64,000 bases of DNA from Diaminobutyricibacter sp049994905 (lineage in GTDB: Bacteria > Actinomycetota > Actinomycetes > Actinomycetales > Microbacteriaceae). The notes under the pieces were generated by a model. That model was not told the origin of the DNA. It was given only the letters and a program-made list of their open reading frames with translations, and searched no databases. The position numbers and the translations under genes are program-made. The stretch covers positions 620,001-684,000 of the forward strand of contig NZ_CP188258.1 of NCBI RefSeq assembly GCF_049994905.1. Reading direction: 5' to 3'. Positions 1 to 8,748 of the stretch are shown one piece after another (the first letter of the stretch is position 1; every line of letters starts with the position of its first letter).

Positions 1-698
1 AGCATCTGGCCGCCGGTCAGTCCGGTCTCCGCCATGCTGCGAAACAGTGCCTGCGCCGCGTCGACGCGCTCGCCGAAGCTCAGTTCGGGCAGCAGCGTGC
101 GCACGAGCTCCTGCGCCGAGAGCTCGAACAGCATCCCGGTGGGGGTTCCGGATGCGTCCACGCCGACGCGAGCGGCATCCTGGAACGTCTCCCGCCCCGT
201 CACTCCGGCGGCCGCGAGCGCGGGATTCGAGACGAGCGCCGAATGGCCGTCGAACAGCATCAGGAAGACGAGCCGGTCATCCGCTATCCCGTCGAAGAGG
301 CTGTTGTCGAACGCGCCCCCGTCGAAGACCGCGGGGTCGAGCCCCCAGCCGACGATCCAGTGGTCGGCTTCGCCGGGCTGCGTCGCGACGTACTCGGCGA
401 GCGCGCGGCGTGCGGCATCCCGGTTCGTGATGCCGGACAGGTCGAGGCCGCGGGCCATCTCGATGCCCATGATCGGGTGGATGTGGGCGTCGACGAGTCC
501 AGCCGTGAGCGTCGCGTCGCCCGTGTCCACGACCCGTTCGGCGGATGCGCTCCACTCGGCGAGCTCAGGCGCTGTGCCGATGTGGACGATGTTTCCGTCG
601 CGGATGGCGACGAAGGCAGCATCTTCACGGTCGCCCGCGAGGGCACGCGGGGTCAGGATCGTCCCGGCGCGCACAACGAGATCGGTGCGCTCAGACAT
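1..698 (-). CDS. Amidohydrolase family protein (YtcJ-like), 3' end beyond window
   Basis: Metal-dependent hydrolase of the amidohydrolase superfamily; the substrate cannot be told from sequence. Reading down from the ATG at 698, the protein starts MSERTDLVVRAGTILTPRAL and then shows a first-strand metal motif, GLVDAHIHP, about 70 residues in. The next part, about 160 residues, stays open to the window edge, so the C-terminal half is missing. The start overlaps the stop of the upstream permease by eight bases (ATGTCTGA), implying translational coupling. Lying behind an amino-acid/amine-type permease and a LacI regulator, it probably processes the imported compound. The family call is firm; the YtcJ subgroup is an inference. 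Confidence 0.8.
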   Translation of the reverse strand, partial: MSERTDLVVRAGTILTPRALAGDREDAAFVAIRDGNIVHIGTAPELAEWSASAERVVDTGDATLTAGLVDAHIHPIMGIEMARGLDLSGITNRDAARRALAEYVATQPGEADHWIVGWGLDPAVFDGGAFDNSLFDGIADDRLVFLMLFDGHSALVSNPALAAAGVTGRETFQDAARVGVDASGTPTGMLFELSAQELVRTLLPELSFGERVDAAQALFRSMAETGLTGGQM

Positions 699-2232
699 GC
701 GATGCACCTGCGCCGGTGGCCCGGACCTTCGCATCCACGGCGTCCGCCGGATCCTCTTCGGCGGACCCGCCGATGCCCGCGTAGACCTCGGGTCGGGTGC
801 GCTTCCAGACGACGGCGAGGATCACGCCGACGAGGAAGGTGATCGGGATGGCCGCGAGCACGATCGTGTCGACGACAGGTCCGCCGGAGGTCAGCAGATC
901 GATCGACGAGCAGAGCACGTAGAGCACGACGATCTGCGCGATGCCCGCGACGACCGCGCACGGGATGACGTACCAGGCCCGCGGCAGGTCACGCCGGCGA
1001 ACGAAGAAGACGACGACCGCGACGCAGGTGATCACCTGCAGCAGGATGATGCCGAGCACACCGGGGCTGTTCACCCAGAGCAGGAGCTGCAGGTAGGGGT
1101 CGCCGTTGGCGATCGCGAAGATGCCGACCACGATGACGGCGAGCACGGTCTGCACGATGCCCGAGACGTAGGGCGATCCCGTCTTCGGGTTGGTGCGGTG
1201 CAGGATGCGCGGCAGCACCCGGTCACGGGCGAGAGAGTACGTATACCGGTTGATCGCGTTGTGGAAGGCGAGCTGCGAGGCGTAGACGCTCGTGAGGATC
1301 AGCAGGTACATGACCAGTTCGGCCCACGGACCGAGGTAATGCCCGGCCTGAGCGAAGACGAGGCCGGCGGTGTCTTTGCCCGCTGCCGCCTGGGCGTTGG
1401 TCTCGCCGACGGCGATGACGACCGCCCAGATCACGAAACCATAGAAGATGGCCATGAACGCGACGGAGATGTACGTGGCGCGGGGGATGGTGCGGTTGGG
1501 GTTGCGCGCTTCCTCGCGGTAGAGCGCGGTCGACTCGAAGCCCATGAAGGCCGCGAAGCCGACGCCGAGGATGGCGAACATCCCCGGGTTGAACAGCGCA
1601 GTGGGGTTGAACGTGCCGAAGGTGATTCCCTGCGCGCCGCCCTGCACGAGCACCGCGATCGCGAAGATCACGAGGATGAGCGATTCGGCCACGAGCAGCA
1701 CGCCGAGGACTTTCGCGCCGATGTCGACGCCGCGGTAGGCGACGATGAAGACGGCGAGGATGCCGACGAGCGCGATGACCCACCAGGGCACGTCGATGCC
1801 GAACTCGTTCTTCAGCAGGTCGTGGCCCTGCGCACCGAGCAGGCCGTAGAGGCCGATCTGCAGGGCGTTGTACGACACGAGCGCGACGAAGGAGGAGCCG
1901 AGGCCCACGGCCTTGCCGAGGGCGTGCGTGATGTACGTGTAGAAGCCGCCGAGCGCCTTCACATAACGGGTCATAGCCATGAAGGCGATCGCGAAGATGC
2001 CGAGGATGATGCCGGCGATCGTGTAGACCACCGGCGCCCCGATTCCGCCGATGAGGATGGCCAGCGGTGCGACGCCGGCAACGATCGTGAGGGGGGCCGC
2101 GGCCGAGATGACCATGAAGACGATGCCCCAGGTTCCGAGGGCGTTCTTTCGCAGGCCTTCGGACTGCGGTGCGGCGGCGTCGGCCGACGTGCCGGCCCTG
2201 GCCGGCGGGGCGGATAGTTCGGTGGATTCCAT
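691..2232 (-). CDS. APC-superfamily amino acid/amine permease
   Basis: Integral membrane transporter of the amino acid-polyamine-organocation superfamily, 513 aa with roughly 12 to 14 hydrophobic segments. Helix 1 carries the unwound-helix signature (FMVISAAAPLTIVAGVAPLA), and a later segment has the conserved FMGFES stretch. The ATG at 2232 was chosen because TAGAGGAG lies just upstream; an in-frame TTG six codons earlier has no such site. It sits between a LacI-type regulator and an amidohydrolase on the same strand, and the intergenic gap to the regulator holds a perfect palindrome, so it is probably repressed locally. The substrate is unknown; the pairing with an amidohydrolase suggests an amide or amine compound. 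Confidence 0.88.
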   Translation of the reverse strand: MESTELSAPPARAGTSADAAAPQSEGLRKNALGTWGIVFMVISAAAPLTIVAGVAPLAILIGGIGAPVVYTIAGIILGIFAIAFMAMTRYVKALGGFYTYITHALGKAVGLGSSFVALVSYNALQIGLYGLLGAQGHDLLKNEFGIDVPWWVIALVGILAVFIVAYRGVDIGAKVLGVLLVAESLILVIFAIAVLVQGGAQGITFGTFNPTALFNPGMFAILGVGFAAFMGFESTALYREEARNPNRTIPRATYISVAFMAIFYGFVIWAVVIAVGETNAQAAAGKDTAGLVFAQAGHYLGPWAELVMYLLILTSVYASQLAFHNAINRYTYSLARDRVLPRILHRTNPKTGSPYVSGIVQTVLAVIVVGIFAIANGDPYLQLLLWVNSPGVLGIILLQVITCVAVVVFFVRRRDLPRAWYVIPCAVVAGIAQIVVLYVLCSSIDLLTSGGPVVDTIVLAAIPITFLVGVILAVVWKRTRPEVYAGIGGSAEEDPADAVDAKVRATGAGASHV

Positions 2233-2245
2233 GGGGGCTCCTCTA

Positions 2246-2257
2246 GACAACGTTGTC
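2246..2257. promoter_or_regulatory. LacI-type operator palindrome GACAACGTTGTC
   Basis: Perfect 12-bp palindrome with a central CG step, as in operators of LacI/GalR-family repressors. It sits about 14 bp upstream of the permease start, and a LacI-family gene lies directly upstream on the same strand. Three CGATTA-type hexamers follow in the same gap (near 2257, 2280 and 2314). Assignment to the neighbouring regulator is inferred. Confidence 0.6.
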
Positions 2258-2351
2258 GATTACCTCAGAGCAAGGTGAATCGATTATGCATGACATCGTC
2301 CAGTTTGCAAAACCGATTAATCATGGAGAATTCCGAACCGTTTCGAATGTG

Positions 2352-3374
2352 TTAACTCTCAGATCGACGCGAGGACTCGCGAACGATCAGCGAGACTGGC
2401 ATCTCGACCGAGCGCCCGGGCTCTCCCGTTCCCTCGATTGCTTCGGCCAGAAGCTGCATGCAGCGCCTGCCGAACTCCCGCGGATGCAGGTCGAGCGCCG
2501 TCACCGACGGCTGGATGGTCGCCAGGGGGTCGCTGTCGACATAGCTCGCCAGCAGGAGGTCGCGGCCGACGTCGATCCCCGCAGCACGGAGCGAGTCCAG
2601 GGCGATCACAGCCGTTCCTTCTGCCGCCGTCACCAGCGCATCCACGCCGTCAAGATCGGCGAAGAGTTCGTCGCACTGCATGCGGACTTCTTCCGTGGTC
2701 GTGTGGAACGACGTGAACAGGATGCGCGGGGCGACACCCTTCTCGGCGCACCACGCCTCGTAGCCCTCCCGCATCTCGCGACCCCACGCGATGATCCCGA
2801 CCGGGAGCAGGCATGCGGGGCGCCGCGCCCCTTCACTCCAGAGGTGGTCGAGCAGCAGCCGCATTCCTGCACCGTGATCGGTGAACACCGTGGCCGACGG
2901 TTCGGGCATTCCGGGCGGCGCACCTTCACCGCTCACGACCGGCCGACGACCACCGAGCAGCCGCGCAGCGATCGGGTCGTCATCGATCGGGTCGATCATG
3001 ATGAATCCGTCGAGATGTTCGAGGATGCCGGTCTTCGGTTCGAAGACGGTCGGCATGAGTGTGACCAGCAGGTCGTCCTGCTGACCTTGCGCGACAGCGC
3101 CGAAGGCGACATCCATGTAATAGCGGAAGCTCAGGGTGTGGTCGGGAACGTACAGTCCCACCGAACCGGATCGCGCGGTGCGGAGGGCTCGGGCGGTCGG
3201 GTTCGCGACGTAGCCGAGTTCGCTCGCGGCATCCTGAACACGCTGGCGCGTCGCCGGGGCCATCCGCCCTTTGCCGGTGAGCGCGAGGGATGCCGTAGCG
3301 CGTGAGACACCGGCCCGGTCCGCGACATGCTGGAGGGTGGTGACGGTCTGCTCCGAAAGCGCTGGGTGCTGCAC
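2352..3374 (-). CDS. LacI/GalR family transcriptional regulator
   Basis: DNA-binding repressor, 340 aa. The N-terminus has the LacI helix-turn-helix and hinge (LQHVADRAGVSRATASLALT, then GYVANPTARALR at about residues 53-64), followed by a periplasmic-binding-protein-like effector domain to the end. The start is a GTG; the HTH begins about 14 residues in, so a slightly later start is possible. It precedes the permease and amidohydrolase on the same strand and faces the palindrome GACAACGTTGTC, its likely operator. The effector is unknown. Confidence 0.9.
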   Translation of the reverse strand: MQHPALSEQTVTTLQHVADRAGVSRATASLALTGKGRMAPATRQRVQDAASELGYVANPTARALRTARSGSVGLYVPDHTLSFRYYMDVAFGAVAQGQQDDLLVTLMPTVFEPKTGILEHLDGFIMIDPIDDDPIAARLLGGRRPVVSGEGAPPGMPEPSATVFTDHGAGMRLLLDHLWSEGARRPACLLPVGIIAWGREMREGYEAWCAEKGVAPRILFTSFHTTTEEVRMQCDELFADLDGVDALVTAAEGTAVIALDSLRAAGIDVGRDLLLASYVDSDPLATIQPSVTALDLHPREFGRRCMQLLAEAIEGTGEPGRSVEMPVSLIVRESSRRSES

Positions 3375-3412
3375 GTGGCTCAGTTTAGGTCGTGGGTTGC
3401 TTTGCGCCCGGC

Positions 3413-3430
3413 GAGGGGTGCGAAAAGTGG
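3413..3430 (+). repeat. Solo copy of an 18-bp intergenic repeat (GAGGGGTGCGAAAAGTGG)
   Basis: Identical over 18 bp to the left arm of the inverted repeat at 62453-62508 and closely related to the one at 22619-22674. Here only one arm is present, in the short gap between the LacI gene and the kinase. It looks like a dispersed extragenic element of this genome. Confidence 0.6.
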
Positions 3431-3446
3431 GGTGCTACTCTCGCGG

Positions 3447-4883
3447 CTACTTGTCCTTGCCCTTGCCGGGACCGTTGTCCTTGCCGGGACCATTGTCATT
3501 GCCGGAACCATTGTCCTTGCCAGGCCCGTTGCCACTGCTGGGTCCAGTGTTGTTGACGGGAGCGGTCGTCGGCGGTGCCGACGGCGTGGCCACCGGTGCA
3601 GGCGTGGTGTGCGACGGAGTCGTGGTTGGCGGGGCGGCAGCCTGCGGACCGTTGAGAAGCATGCTCGCGCCGAGGACGAGCGCGATGATGAGTGCGCCGG
3701 CCCCCGCGAGGATGGCGACCAGCCGGCCCCGCCTGGGGCTGTCGTTCCGCGTCGCGGTTTCCCCGAACTCCGTCGTTGCGGCCATGGGCTCGGTGGGGGG
3801 AGGGGGTGAAGCGGCCGATACTGCGCCGGGCAGGCCTGGGCTCGCCGGTCCGGCGCCAGCAGCGCCGGCCCCAGCCAGTCCTGCCACAGCGATGCCCGCG
3901 CCAGCCAGTCCTGCGCCGGCGAGGGCCGCGCCTCCTGGAGCTGCGGAGTCCGTCGTGGCAGCTACGGGCATCCGCACCGTCGGCGGAAGCATCGCCACCG
4001 TCGCAGCGGTGACGGCACTTTCGTCACCGGCGGAACCCCATCCGTTGAGCTCGTCCGCGATCTCGCGGGTGGTGATGGCGACTTCGAGCGAGTTCGGACG
4101 CATCGCAGGGTCGCGCGCGGTCATCTGGCCGAGGAGTGACGCCCAGGCGACCGGAAGATCCTCCGGAATGGCGGGGTCGCGGGCCAGCCTGGCGCTCACC
4201 GCCTCGACTGCATTGCCGGGAAACACCTTCTCGCCGGTCAGGCATTCGATCACCACGAGCCCGAGGGCGTAGACGTCGGATGCCGCGCCCGGCCGCTCGC
4301 CGGTGGCCTGCTCCGGGCTGAGGTAGCCGGCTGTGCCGATGACGAGGCCGGCTGTGGTCATCCGCTCGGCTCCGAGAAGGTGTGCGATACCGAAATCGGC
4401 GAGCTTCGCATGATACGGCGGCGACGGCAGCCCGGTGGGGGCGAGCAGGATGTTCGCCGGCTTGAGGTCGCGATGCACGATGCCGAGGGAGTGCACGGCG
4501 ACCAGCGCTTCGGCAATCTCGCAGGCGATCTGGGCGGCGGCCTCGCCGGAGAGCGGCCACCGTTCCAGCTCGGTACGCAGGTCGGGACCCTCGACGAGCT
4601 CCATCACGAGAAAGCTCGGCGCCTCCGAGTCGGCCGGAGCGAGGTGCGCGTCATGGAGCGTGACGAGGTTGGGGTGATTCAGGCGCGCGAGCAGACCCAC
4701 CTCGGCGCGCCGACGCTCATCGTCGTCGGCGGCGCCGGGCGCGAAGACTTTGATCGCGACGAAACGTTCGAGGCTGGTGTCCCAGGCGCGGTACACCGCC
4801 CCCATGCCGCCGCGGCCGATGACATCGCGGAGCTCGTAGCGGTCGGCGAGCTTCTGTCCGATGCCCTGATCAGCGTCGTCCAT
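3447..4883 (-). CDS. Hanks-type Ser/Thr protein kinase, membrane anchored
   Basis: Bacterial PknB-like kinase, 478 aa. The kinase domain covers about residues 10-275: glycine loop IGRGGMGAVYRAWD, the VAIKVFA lysine, catalytic loop HRDLKPANILL and the DFG motif in LADFGIAHLL. An Ala/Pro-rich linker, one transmembrane segment (LVAILAGAGALIIALVL) and a Thr/Pro-rich tail ending in Gly-Asn/Lys-rich repeats (DNGPGKDNGPGKGKDK) follow, so the tail is probably outside the cell. No PASTA domain is present. The ATG at 4883 follows AAGGGACCG; a longer reading frame reaches into the neighbouring transporter and lacks family similarity. The target is unknown. Confidence 0.9.
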   Translation of the reverse strand: MDDADQGIGQKLADRYELRDVIGRGGMGAVYRAWDTSLERFVAIKVFAPGAADDDERRRAEVGLLARLNHPNLVTLHDAHLAPADSEAPSFLVMELVEGPDLRTELERWPLSGEAAAQIACEIAEALVAVHSLGIVHRDLKPANILLAPTGLPSPPYHAKLADFGIAHLLGAERMTTAGLVIGTAGYLSPEQATGERPGAASDVYALGLVVIECLTGEKVFPGNAVEAVSARLARDPAIPEDLPVAWASLLGQMTARDPAMRPNSLEVAITTREIADELNGWGSAGDESAVTAATVAMLPPTVRMPVAATTDSAAPGGAALAGAGLAGAGIAVAGLAGAGAAGAGPASPGLPGAVSAASPPPPTEPMAATTEFGETATRNDSPRRGRLVAILAGAGALIIALVLGASMLLNGPQAAAPPTTTPSHTTPAPVATPSAPPTTAPVNNTGPSSGNGPGKDNGSGNDNGPGKDNGPGKGKDK

Positions 4884-4971
4884 CGGTCCCTTCCGTATGC
4901 CATGCGGCTCCCGGCTTCGACAGTAGGCGCATGTTGCCGGGGTTTCCAGCGGAACGACCAGTCTGGAACGA

Positions 4972-5949
4972 TCAGTCGCCGGGAACGGGCGCGGGGACGC
5001 GGCCGGCCGTGGAATCGGCCGTCGAGGCGGGCTCGAGCGGAGCATCCGTCTTCTCCGACCGCACGAAGCCGATACCGACCAGGATGAGCACGCCGCCGAT
5101 CAGTTGCGGAATCGTGAGGCGCTCGCCGAGCAGCAGCCACGCATAGAAGGTGGCCGCGACGACCTCGAGCAGCCCCGTGAACGATGCGAGCCGCGAACCG
5201 AGCATTTCGCTGGCGGTGATGCTCGCCGCATACGCGATCGCGGTCGCGACCACACCGACGATGAGCAGAGGTATCCACCAGGCGACCGCGTTGCCGAACA
5301 GCTGCACGTCGCCGAAGGTCGCGGTGAACGGAACGAGCCCCGTCGCGCCGACGATCGCGAGCACCGCGCCGCCGATGAGCAGGCCGAAACCGGCGAGCGC
5401 GACGGGCGGCAGGCCGTCGTTGGGGCGCGCGGCGATCACGTAGTAGCCGGCGCAGCCGACCATCGCGGCGACCGCGAACGCAAGGCCGAGCACGTCGAAA
5501 CTGCCGGCTCCACCGGGGGCGACCACCAGCACCAGGCCGACCAGCGCGACGACCGAGCCGATCAGCACGACAGCCTTCGGCACCCGCCGCGTGCTCACCC
5601 AGGCGACGGCGACCAGCAGCAGCGGAGCCATGTACTCGATCAGGATGCTCGTGCCCACCGGGATGCGCTGGATGGCCGCGAAATACACGAGCTGCGTTCC
5701 GGCAACGCCGACCAGGGACATGCCGAGCACCCGCCAGCGTGAACGCCAGAGCACGCCCCAGTTGCCGCGCACGGACAGGATCGCGAACGGCGCGAGCACG
5801 ATGCCACCGGTGAGCGCGCGCACGGTGACGGCAGCGGCCGGGCTCCAGCCCGCCTCGAGCAGCGGCTTGATGAACGCCCCGGACATGCCGAACGTGGCGG
5901 CGGAGACGACCGCGATGACGAGACCGACGGATGTCGATGACCGTTTCAT
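4972..5949 (-). CDS. EamA (DMT superfamily) transporter
   Basis: Drug/metabolite-type exporter, 325 aa, built of two EamA repeats with about ten transmembrane segments (starting SVGLVIAVVSAATFGMSGAF) and a short charged C-terminus. The ATG at 5949 has AGGGA upstream and opens directly into the first helix; the 130-codon upstream extension of the frame is antisense to the next gene and is rejected. It is divergent from a CGNR zinc-finger protein with about 70 bp between the starts, a common regulator-transporter arrangement. Substrate unknown; small-metabolite efflux is the family role. Confidence 0.88.
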   Translation of the reverse strand: MKRSSTSVGLVIAVVSAATFGMSGAFIKPLLEAGWSPAAAVTVRALTGGIVLAPFAILSVRGNWGVLWRSRWRVLGMSLVGVAGTQLVYFAAIQRIPVGTSILIEYMAPLLLVAVAWVSTRRVPKAVVLIGSVVALVGLVLVVAPGGAGSFDVLGLAFAVAAMVGCAGYYVIAARPNDGLPPVALAGFGLLIGGAVLAIVGATGLVPFTATFGDVQLFGNAVAWWIPLLIVGVVATAIAYAASITASEMLGSRLASFTGLLEVVAATFYAWLLLGERLTIPQLIGGVLILVGIGFVRSEKTDAPLEPASTADSTAGRVPAPVPGD

Positions 5950-6018
5950 GAGGAATCCCTGGCTGGGCTGGTGGGGGTGTGCTTCCGACGCTAGTCTTGT
6001 CGAGAGTAAGGAGTCAAA

Positions 6019-6573
6019 TTGCATTTTGCCCCTGACACTGAGGACACCCTCGAGTTCACCGTCGCACTCGTGAACACGCACCCGGGCGCCAGCCGGAGTG
6101 GTGCCGACGAGCTCGAAACGCCCGGCCAGCTCGGCGCTTTCCTCGCCGGCCAGCAGTTCTCGGGACGCATCGACCACGACGAAGCGGAACTCGCCGAAGT
6201 GCGCGACACCAGGGAGAGGCTGCGACGTCTGTGGACGCTCGACCGCGACGCGGCGGCCGTCGAGGTGAACACGATGCTCCGCGCCGCGCGAGCGCTGCCC
6301 TACCTGATGCGGCACGACGGGTTCGACTGGCACCTGCACGCGACCGAACCGGATGCGCCGCTCGCCGAACGCGTCCGGGTCGAAGTCGCCCTCGCGATCG
6401 TCGACGTCATCCGCACCGGCGAAACAGGTCGCCTGCGCGAATGCGCCGCCGACGACTGCACGGGGATACTGGCCGATCTGTCACGCAACGGATCGAAACG
6501 GTTCTGCAGCATCCGCTGCGGCAACCGGATGAACATGGTCGCGTTCCGAGAGCGTGCCGCCGCTGCGCGCTGA
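6019..6573 (+). CDS. CGNR zinc-finger (ABATE domain) probable transcriptional regulator
   Basis: 184 aa. The N-terminal part is the ABATE-type domain (ETPGQLGAFL; REPRESSOR-like helices around residues 45-120), and the C-terminus has the CGNR zinc finger, with cysteines in LRECAADDC, then KRFCSIRCGNRMNM. The family consists of stress- or effector-responsive DNA-binding proteins that often sit next to an exporter, as here. The TTG start is preceded by TAAGGAG at good spacing, and no later start has one. The last 93 bp overlap the 3' end of the convergent monooxygenase gene. Confidence 0.82.
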   Translation: MHFAPDTEDTLEFTVALVNTHPGASRSGADELETPGQLGAFLAGQQFSGRIDHDEAELAEVRDTRERLRRLWTLDRDAAAVEVNTMLRAARALPYLMRHDGFDWHLHATEPDAPLAERVRVEVALAIVDVIRTGETGRLRECAADDCTGILADLSRNGSKRFCSIRCGNRMNMVAFRERAAAAR

Positions 6574-8076
6574 CGCGCGCCGCCGCCGCGCGTCGTGCCC
6601 GGCCGCCTGCTCGCCGGCATCCGTACCGCCGCGCGCACGCGCGAACCGCATCGCGCCCGTGACCCGGCTCCAGCGCATCGTGGCGCGGTCGAGCACATAG
6701 TTCTGGCGGAGCACCCACGGTGCGCGCTCTCCCTGCTTCGGCAGCACGCTCGCTGCCCGCCGGATGTATCCCGAGGTCAGGTCGAGGATCGGTCGGCGCG
6801 GGCCGTCATCGTCCGGGCCGAGTGCCGTTGCGATGTCGAAGCCCGCGCGGTCGAGGTACGCCAGCAGCCGGCACACGTACCGCGACGACAGGTCGGCCCG
6901 GAGGGTCCACGACGCGTTCGTGTACCCGACGCACCAGGCGAGGTTCGGCACCCCCACCAGCATCAGCCCTTTGTAGACGAGCCGCTCGGACGGGTCGACC
7001 GGCATCCCGTCGACCTCGAGTTCGATGTTCCCGCAGGCGACGAGCCGCAACCCGGTGGCGGTCACGACGATGTCGGCGTCGAGGTGCCGACCCGATGCCA
7101 GCTCGATTCCGGATGCCGTGAACCGGTTCACCTCATCCGTCACGATGGTCGCCGCGCCCGACCGCAGCGTCGCGAACAGGTCCCCGTCCGGTGCGACGCA
7201 CAGGCGCTGGTCCCACGGCTTGTAGCGCGGGGTGAAGTCGCGTTCGACCGACGCCGCGCCGCCGAGGCGGGCCCGCGCCCCGTTGATCAGCCACCGCGCT
7301 GCCGGAGCCGGCAATCGGCGCGCGAGCAGGTAGAACCCCTGGCTCTGCACGAGATGTTTGACGCGGATGATCCGGTTCGCAGACCGGGCGGGCAGCACGC
7401 GACGCAGGGCGTCGGCGAACCCATCGGATGCGGACAACGACACGATGTAGCTCGGCGACCGCTGCAGCAGGGTCACCGTCGCGCCGCCCGCAGCCAGCGC
7501 TGGCACCAGGCTGACCGCCGTCGCACCGCTGCCGATGACTACGACGGAACGTCCGCGATAGTCCAGGTCGACGGGCCACTCCTGGGGGTGCACGACAGGG
7601 CCCGCGAACTCGTTGATGCCGTCGAAGGCCGGGCGGTAGCCGCCCTCGTAGCTGTAGTAGCCGGTGCAGAGGTACAGGAAGTGGCAGGTGAAGTCGAGGG
7701 TTTCGTCGCCGCGACGTGCGGTCACCGTCCAGAGGGCCTCATCCGACGACCAGGACGCGCGTTGCACGCGGACGCCGTAACGGATGCGCTCGTCGATGCC
7801 GTACTCGCGCGCCGCGTCCTCGAGATAGCTGAGGATATCGGCGCCCGCGGCGATCGCTTCGGGGCGACGCCAGGGCCGGAACGGGAAGCCGAGCGTGAAC
7901 ATGTCCGAATCGGAGCGCACGCCCGGGTAGCGGTAGAGGTCCCAGGTGCCGCCGAGATGCTGCCGGGCTTCGAGCAGCGCGAAAGACTTCGACGGATGCT
8001 CGGTCTGCAGCCGGTACGCGGCCCCCACACCCGACAGACCCGCCCCGACGATGAGAACGTCGACATGCTCGACCAT
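6481..8076 (-). CDS. Flavin monooxygenase, Baeyer-Villiger type
   Basis: NADPH- and FAD-dependent monooxygenase, 531 aa. The FAD Rossmann motif is at the N-terminus (VLIVGAGLSGVGAAY), the NADP Rossmann motif is GSGATAVSLVPAL, and between them lies FAGPVVHPQEWP. That matches the F-x-G-x(3)-H-x(3)-W-P fingerprint of Baeyer-Villiger enzymes, so oxidation of a ketone to an ester or lactone is predicted. The last about 45 residues are Arg/Ala-rich, lack family-like features and are antisense to the CGNR gene; this tail may be a read-on after loss of the original stop. The start ATG is at the expected place for the family. Confidence 0.87.
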   Translation of the reverse strand: MVEHVDVLIVGAGLSGVGAAYRLQTEHPSKSFALLEARQHLGGTWDLYRYPGVRSDSDMFTLGFPFRPWRRPEAIAAGADILSYLEDAAREYGIDERIRYGVRVQRASWSSDEALWTVTARRGDETLDFTCHFLYLCTGYYSYEGGYRPAFDGINEFAGPVVHPQEWPVDLDYRGRSVVVIGSGATAVSLVPALAAGGATVTLLQRSPSYIVSLSASDGFADALRRVLPARSANRIIRVKHLVQSQGFYLLARRLPAPAARWLINGARARLGGAASVERDFTPRYKPWDQRLCVAPDGDLFATLRSGAATIVTDEVNRFTASGIELASGRHLDADIVVTATGLRLVACGNIELEVDGMPVDPSERLVYKGLMLVGVPNLAWCVGYTNASWTLRADLSSRYVCRLLAYLDRAGFDIATALGPDDDGPRRPILDLTSGYIRRAASVLPKQGERAPWVLRQNYVLDRATMRWSRVTGAMRFARARGGTDAGEQAAGHDARRRRASARSGGTLSERDHVHPVAAADAAEPFRSVA

Positions 8077-8159
8077 GGTGCAACACCTCGACCATGATCA
8101 TGCTCCGATCGGCGGCAAACGGCTAGAGCGCGGAGTGCGCCGCAGGGGAGAATGAGGGC

Positions 8160-8513
8160 ATGGTTCAGCATTTCGAGACCGTCGACGATTACATCGCTTC
8201 GTTTCCACCCGACGTGCAGGAGGTTCTGCAGCGGGTGAGGCAGGCCATCCACGCGGGCGTTCCGGATGCGCCGGAGAAGATCCGCTACGACATCGCGGCC
8301 GTGATGATCGATGCGACCCACGCCATCCACTTCGCGGGCTGGAAGAACCATGTGGGCGTCTACCCGGTGCCGCGCCTCGAAGGGGAGCTGGAGGAGGAGA
8401 TCGCGCCGTACCGCGCGGCGAAGGATTCGGCGAACTTCCTGTACGCGCGTCCGATCCCGTACGACCTGATCGAGCGGGTCGCGGCTGCCAGCGTGAAGCG
8501 GTACGCCCGCTGA
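8160..8513 (+). CDS. DUF1801 / YdhG-like protein
   Basis: Small cytosolic protein, 117 aa, of the DUF1801 (iron-chaperone-like, YdhG) fold: FETVDDYIASFPPDVQEVLQ at the start, then PEKIRYDIAAV, the aromatic GWKNHVGVYPVP strand and a C-terminal helix pair. The family's cellular role is poorly defined. GGGGAGAATGAGGGC precedes the ATG. It stands alone, divergent from the monooxygenase, and is followed directly by a tandem repeat. Confidence 0.82.
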   Translation: MVQHFETVDDYIASFPPDVQEVLQRVRQAIHAGVPDAPEKIRYDIAAVMIDATHAIHFAGWKNHVGVYPVPRLEGELEEEIAPYRAAKDSANFLYARPIPYDLIERVAAASVKRYAR

Positions 8514-8515
8514 GG

Positions 8516-8602
8516 GGTTGCTCGCCCGCTCTCGGTTGCTCGTCCGCTCCCGGTTGCCCGTCCGTTCCCGGTTGCTCGTCCGCTCCCGGTTGCTCGCCAA
8601 TC
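8516..8602 (+). repeat. 18-bp tandem repeat, four full units plus a partial
   Basis: Units of GGTTGCTCGTCCGCTCCC begin at 8516, 8534, 8552, 8570 and, partially, 8588. Units two and four are identical; the others differ by one to three bases. The array starts right after the DUF1801 stop codon and is non-coding. Confidence 0.85.
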
Positions 8603-8635
8603 TTTTGGCGACCTATCGAATGCGGCACGGATATC

Positions 8636-8649
8636 TTGGCGACCAATCG
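8636..8649 (+). repeat. Left copy of a 14-bp inverted repeat flanking the pstB remnant
   Basis: TTGGCGACCAATCG here recurs as its exact reverse complement at 9323-9336. Both copies lie among related CTTTTGGCG/CGATCGAAC stretches (8600-8650 and 9323-9420), so the decayed segment between them is bounded by related sequence in opposite orientation. Confidence 0.55.
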
Positions 8650-8748
8650 CATCGTCGGGTGACCGGAGTGACGACGAGCCCCGGGGCGTAACCCCTCCTT
8701 AACCTTGCGGATGCCGCCGCTTTGCCGGGCCGGGGGACGATCGGCGGG

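Noticed and set aside
34..2217. 727-codon plus-strand open frame opposite the permease
   Set aside because: It is antisense to the APC permease and amidohydrolase; residues are Asp/Glu/His/Arg-rich with no domain, as expected for a shadow of a GC-rich membrane gene.
4884..5045. 54-codon N-terminal extension of the Ser/Thr kinase
   Set aside because: Arg/Pro-rich, overlaps the transporter gene, and the ATG at 4883 has a proper ribosome-binding site right before the kinase domain.
5950..6339. 130-codon N-terminal extension of the EamA transporter
   Set aside because: Runs antisense through the CGNR gene and has no transporter character; ATG at 5949 begins directly at helix 1.
8516..8602. CRISPR array candidate
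   Set aside because: Repeat units of 18 bp are directly adjacent with no spacers.
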